NCBI RefSeq assembly: GCF_020164955.1
Contig: NZ_JAIUHG010000032.1
Span: 1 to 64,000 of the forward strand
Length of the DNA stretch: 64,000 bases
DNA from: Mesorhizobium sp. CA8
Lineage (GTDB): Bacteria > Pseudomonadota > Alphaproteobacteria > Rhizobiales > Rhizobiaceae
Direction of reading: 5' to 3'
Shown here: positions 62,946 to 64,000 of the stretch, in pieces
How positions within the stretch are numbered: the first letter of the stretch is position 1
Layout: each line of letters opens with the position of its first letter
Position numbers and translations under genes: made by a program
The notes under the pieces: generated by a model
The model's input: the letters and a program-made list of their open reading frames with translations, nothing else
Told to the model about the DNA's origin: nothing
The model's database searches: none

Positions 62946-64000
62946 TCACGCTTTGCGGCGCTTGGACATCGTCAGGAGTACGCCAAGCACCGGCGTCCTG
63001 CCGGCCTGCAGTGTCCTGACAAGCTCTCGCAGAGTTTCGACATGCGTCTTGCCCCACTGCGCGATGATGAGAACGCCATCCAGGACGGATCCCACAATCA
63101 GTTCGTCGGCGCCCGAGGCGAGGGTCGGCAGGTTGACGATTACGATGTCGTATGCGGCAAGTTGGTTGGCGGCAAGGTCGCCGGCGGCAAGCTCTGCGAG
63201 GAGTGCCTTCATCTTGCCTGGTACCAGCAGATGCTTTTCATCCACGGCCGAACTTGGGAGCAGGTCGAACGGCCGCCCCGGAGCGGGGACGATGTTGAGC
63301 CGGATAGGGTCCTGGCACGGTTTGCCGTAGGCCCGCAGTGGGCCGAGCAGCCGCGAGGTCATAGTCGACCGGATGTCGGCGTCAATCACCAACGTCTTCA
63401 GGCCGGACATCGCGTAAAGCGAGGCAAGGTTGCTGGCGACTGAACTCTTCGGGCTGTCGTCGGAAACGGCGGTCAGCCCGAGGAACTTGATCGGGTGACT
63501 GGTTTCCGCGAGGGCGATTTCCGTTCGTGCCTTCCTGAGGCCGTGGCTGAATCGGGAATGCGGGTGTCTTACCACTTCGTCGAGGCGGCCGGAATCCATT
63601 CTCCAGCTGGTGGGCGGCAGTTCTCCGACGCAGTCGACGCCCAGGTTGTCCCGGATGTGGCGTGGCGACTTGATGGTCCAGTCAAACGTATGCCTTGCAA
63701 ATGAAACTCCGACGCCGACCATGAGTCCGGTAACCGCCGCGAGGGCCAACAGCAGCTTCGGCCGGGGCGCGCTCGGATAGAGCGGCGCCGTCGCAGCTGT
63801 GATCACCCTTGCGTCGGCAACCGGGTACGATTGCTGGCTTACCGAATTGGTGTAAGCCTGGAGGAAGCTTTCGTACATCTTCTGGTACGTTTCAGCAGTC
63901 ACCTCAAGCTCTTCCAGCGTCGGCACGGCGTCGCCCCCGCCCTTGGCTTGATGGCCGACGCTGTAGTCGTGCCGTGACCGAAACTCCTGCGCTTTCGCCA
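62946..64000 (-). CDS. Second ExoP/Wzc-like polysaccharide co-polymerase, C-terminal part (start beyond window)
   Basis: About 350 C-terminal residues are visible; the frame is open to the right edge. They show the end of a Wzz coiled coil, PYPSAPRPKLLLALAAVTGL-like helix (YPSAPRPKLLLALAAVTGLM), DWTIKSPRHIRDNLGVDCVG and an ATPase-like domain. The P-loop reads TAVSDDSPKSSVASNLASLY with Pro in place of the Gly before Lys. Walker A' is LVIDADIR, Walker B is IVIVNLPTL with Asn for Asp, and no tyrosine cluster ends the protein. It is a paralogue of residues 745-1101 of the fusion protein at 42292. Confidence 0.9.
   Translation of the reverse strand, partial: AKAQEFRSRHDYSVGHQAKGGGDAVPTLEELEVTAETYQKMYESFLQAYTNSVSQQSYPVADARVITAATAPLYPSAPRPKLLLALAAVTGLMVGVGVSFARHTFDWTIKSPRHIRDNLGVDCVGELPPTSWRMDSGRLDEVVRHPHSRFSHGLRKARTEIALAETSHPIKFLGLTAVSDDSPKSSVASNLASLYAMSGLKTLVIDADIRSTMTSRLLGPLRAYGKPCQDPIRLNIVPAPGRPFDLLPSSAVDEKHLLVPGKMKALLAELAAGDLAANQLAAYDIVIVNLPTLASGADELIVGSVLDGVLIIAQWGKTHVETLRELVRTLQAGRTPVLGVLLTMSKRRKA

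Overview
The window looks like chromosomal DNA of a Mesorhizobium-like alphaproteobacterium (Hyphomicrobiales). The evidence is the high GC content, the block murA / DUF2948 / hisD / UPF0262 / low-Mr phosphatase / infA / maf / yacG in rhizobial order, a tad pilus locus of alphaproteobacterial layout, rhizobial-type intergenic palindromes, and an exo-type polysaccharide cluster. Species assignment is inference; no rRNA gene is present.

Region 1 (1-5.9 kb). The 3' end of a giant RTX/VCBS-type adhesin runs in from the left edge. It is followed by a small secreted protein, a decayed lytic transglycosylase, a periplasmic-binding-type lipoprotein and a very small membrane ORF.

Region 2 (5.9-20.1 kb). 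This is a divergent tad (Flp pilus) locus. The minus strand carries cpaF/tadA, tadB, tadC, tadD and cpaA, with a PAP2-type membrane phosphatase appended. The plus strand carries flp, cpaB, cpaC, a mini-lipoprotein, a TadG-like protein, two TadE-like pseudopilins and a CpaE/TadZ-like protein whose P-loop has lost its lysines. An L,D-transpeptidase and a coiled-coil membrane protein follow.

Region 3 (20-29.5 kb). Housekeeping genes: a small membrane protein, an SNase-like protein, a degenerate GGDEF protein, tRNA-Thr(GGT), murA through yacG, and tRNA-Phe(GAA). Several intergenic gaps are filled with palindromic repeat elements that stop at the next start codon.

Region 4 (29.5-64 kb). Immediately after tRNA-Phe lie fused remnants of two insertion sequences, then a long surface-polysaccharide region. 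It begins with an orphan LuxR-type regulator with a pseudo-receiver domain and its own intrinsic terminator. Next comes a sugar-modification module: class III aminotransferase, PIG-L deacetylase, glucose-1-phosphate cytidylyltransferase-like protein, C-methyltransferase, RfbC epimerase, DUF4910 aminopeptidase-like protein and NAD-dependent epimerase, interrupted by an IS5-type remnant. A membrane-anchored cytochrome c/PQQ dehydrogenase follows. The assembly genes come last: a single 1101-residue protein joining a Wzy/O-antigen-ligase-type polymerase to a Wzc/ExoP-type co-polymerase, GT8, two GT2 and four GT4 glycosyltransferases, a pyruvyltransferase-like protein, a multiply frameshifted DUF4038 hydrolase, a glycosidase with a DUF4214 tail, a Wzx flippase, an ExoF-type export protein, an ExoY-type initiating sugar transferase, and a second ExoP-like co-polymerase running off the right edge.

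Taken together, region 4 could encode a Wzx/Wzy-dependent heteropolysaccharide. ExoY would load the first sugar, about seven glycosyltransferases would build the repeat, the sugar module would supply a branched or amino-deoxy sugar, Wzx would flip it, the Wzy-Wzc fusion would polymerise it, and ExoF would export it. The most unusual feature is the Wzy-Wzc fusion. In both ExoP-like proteins the ATPase motifs are degraded.
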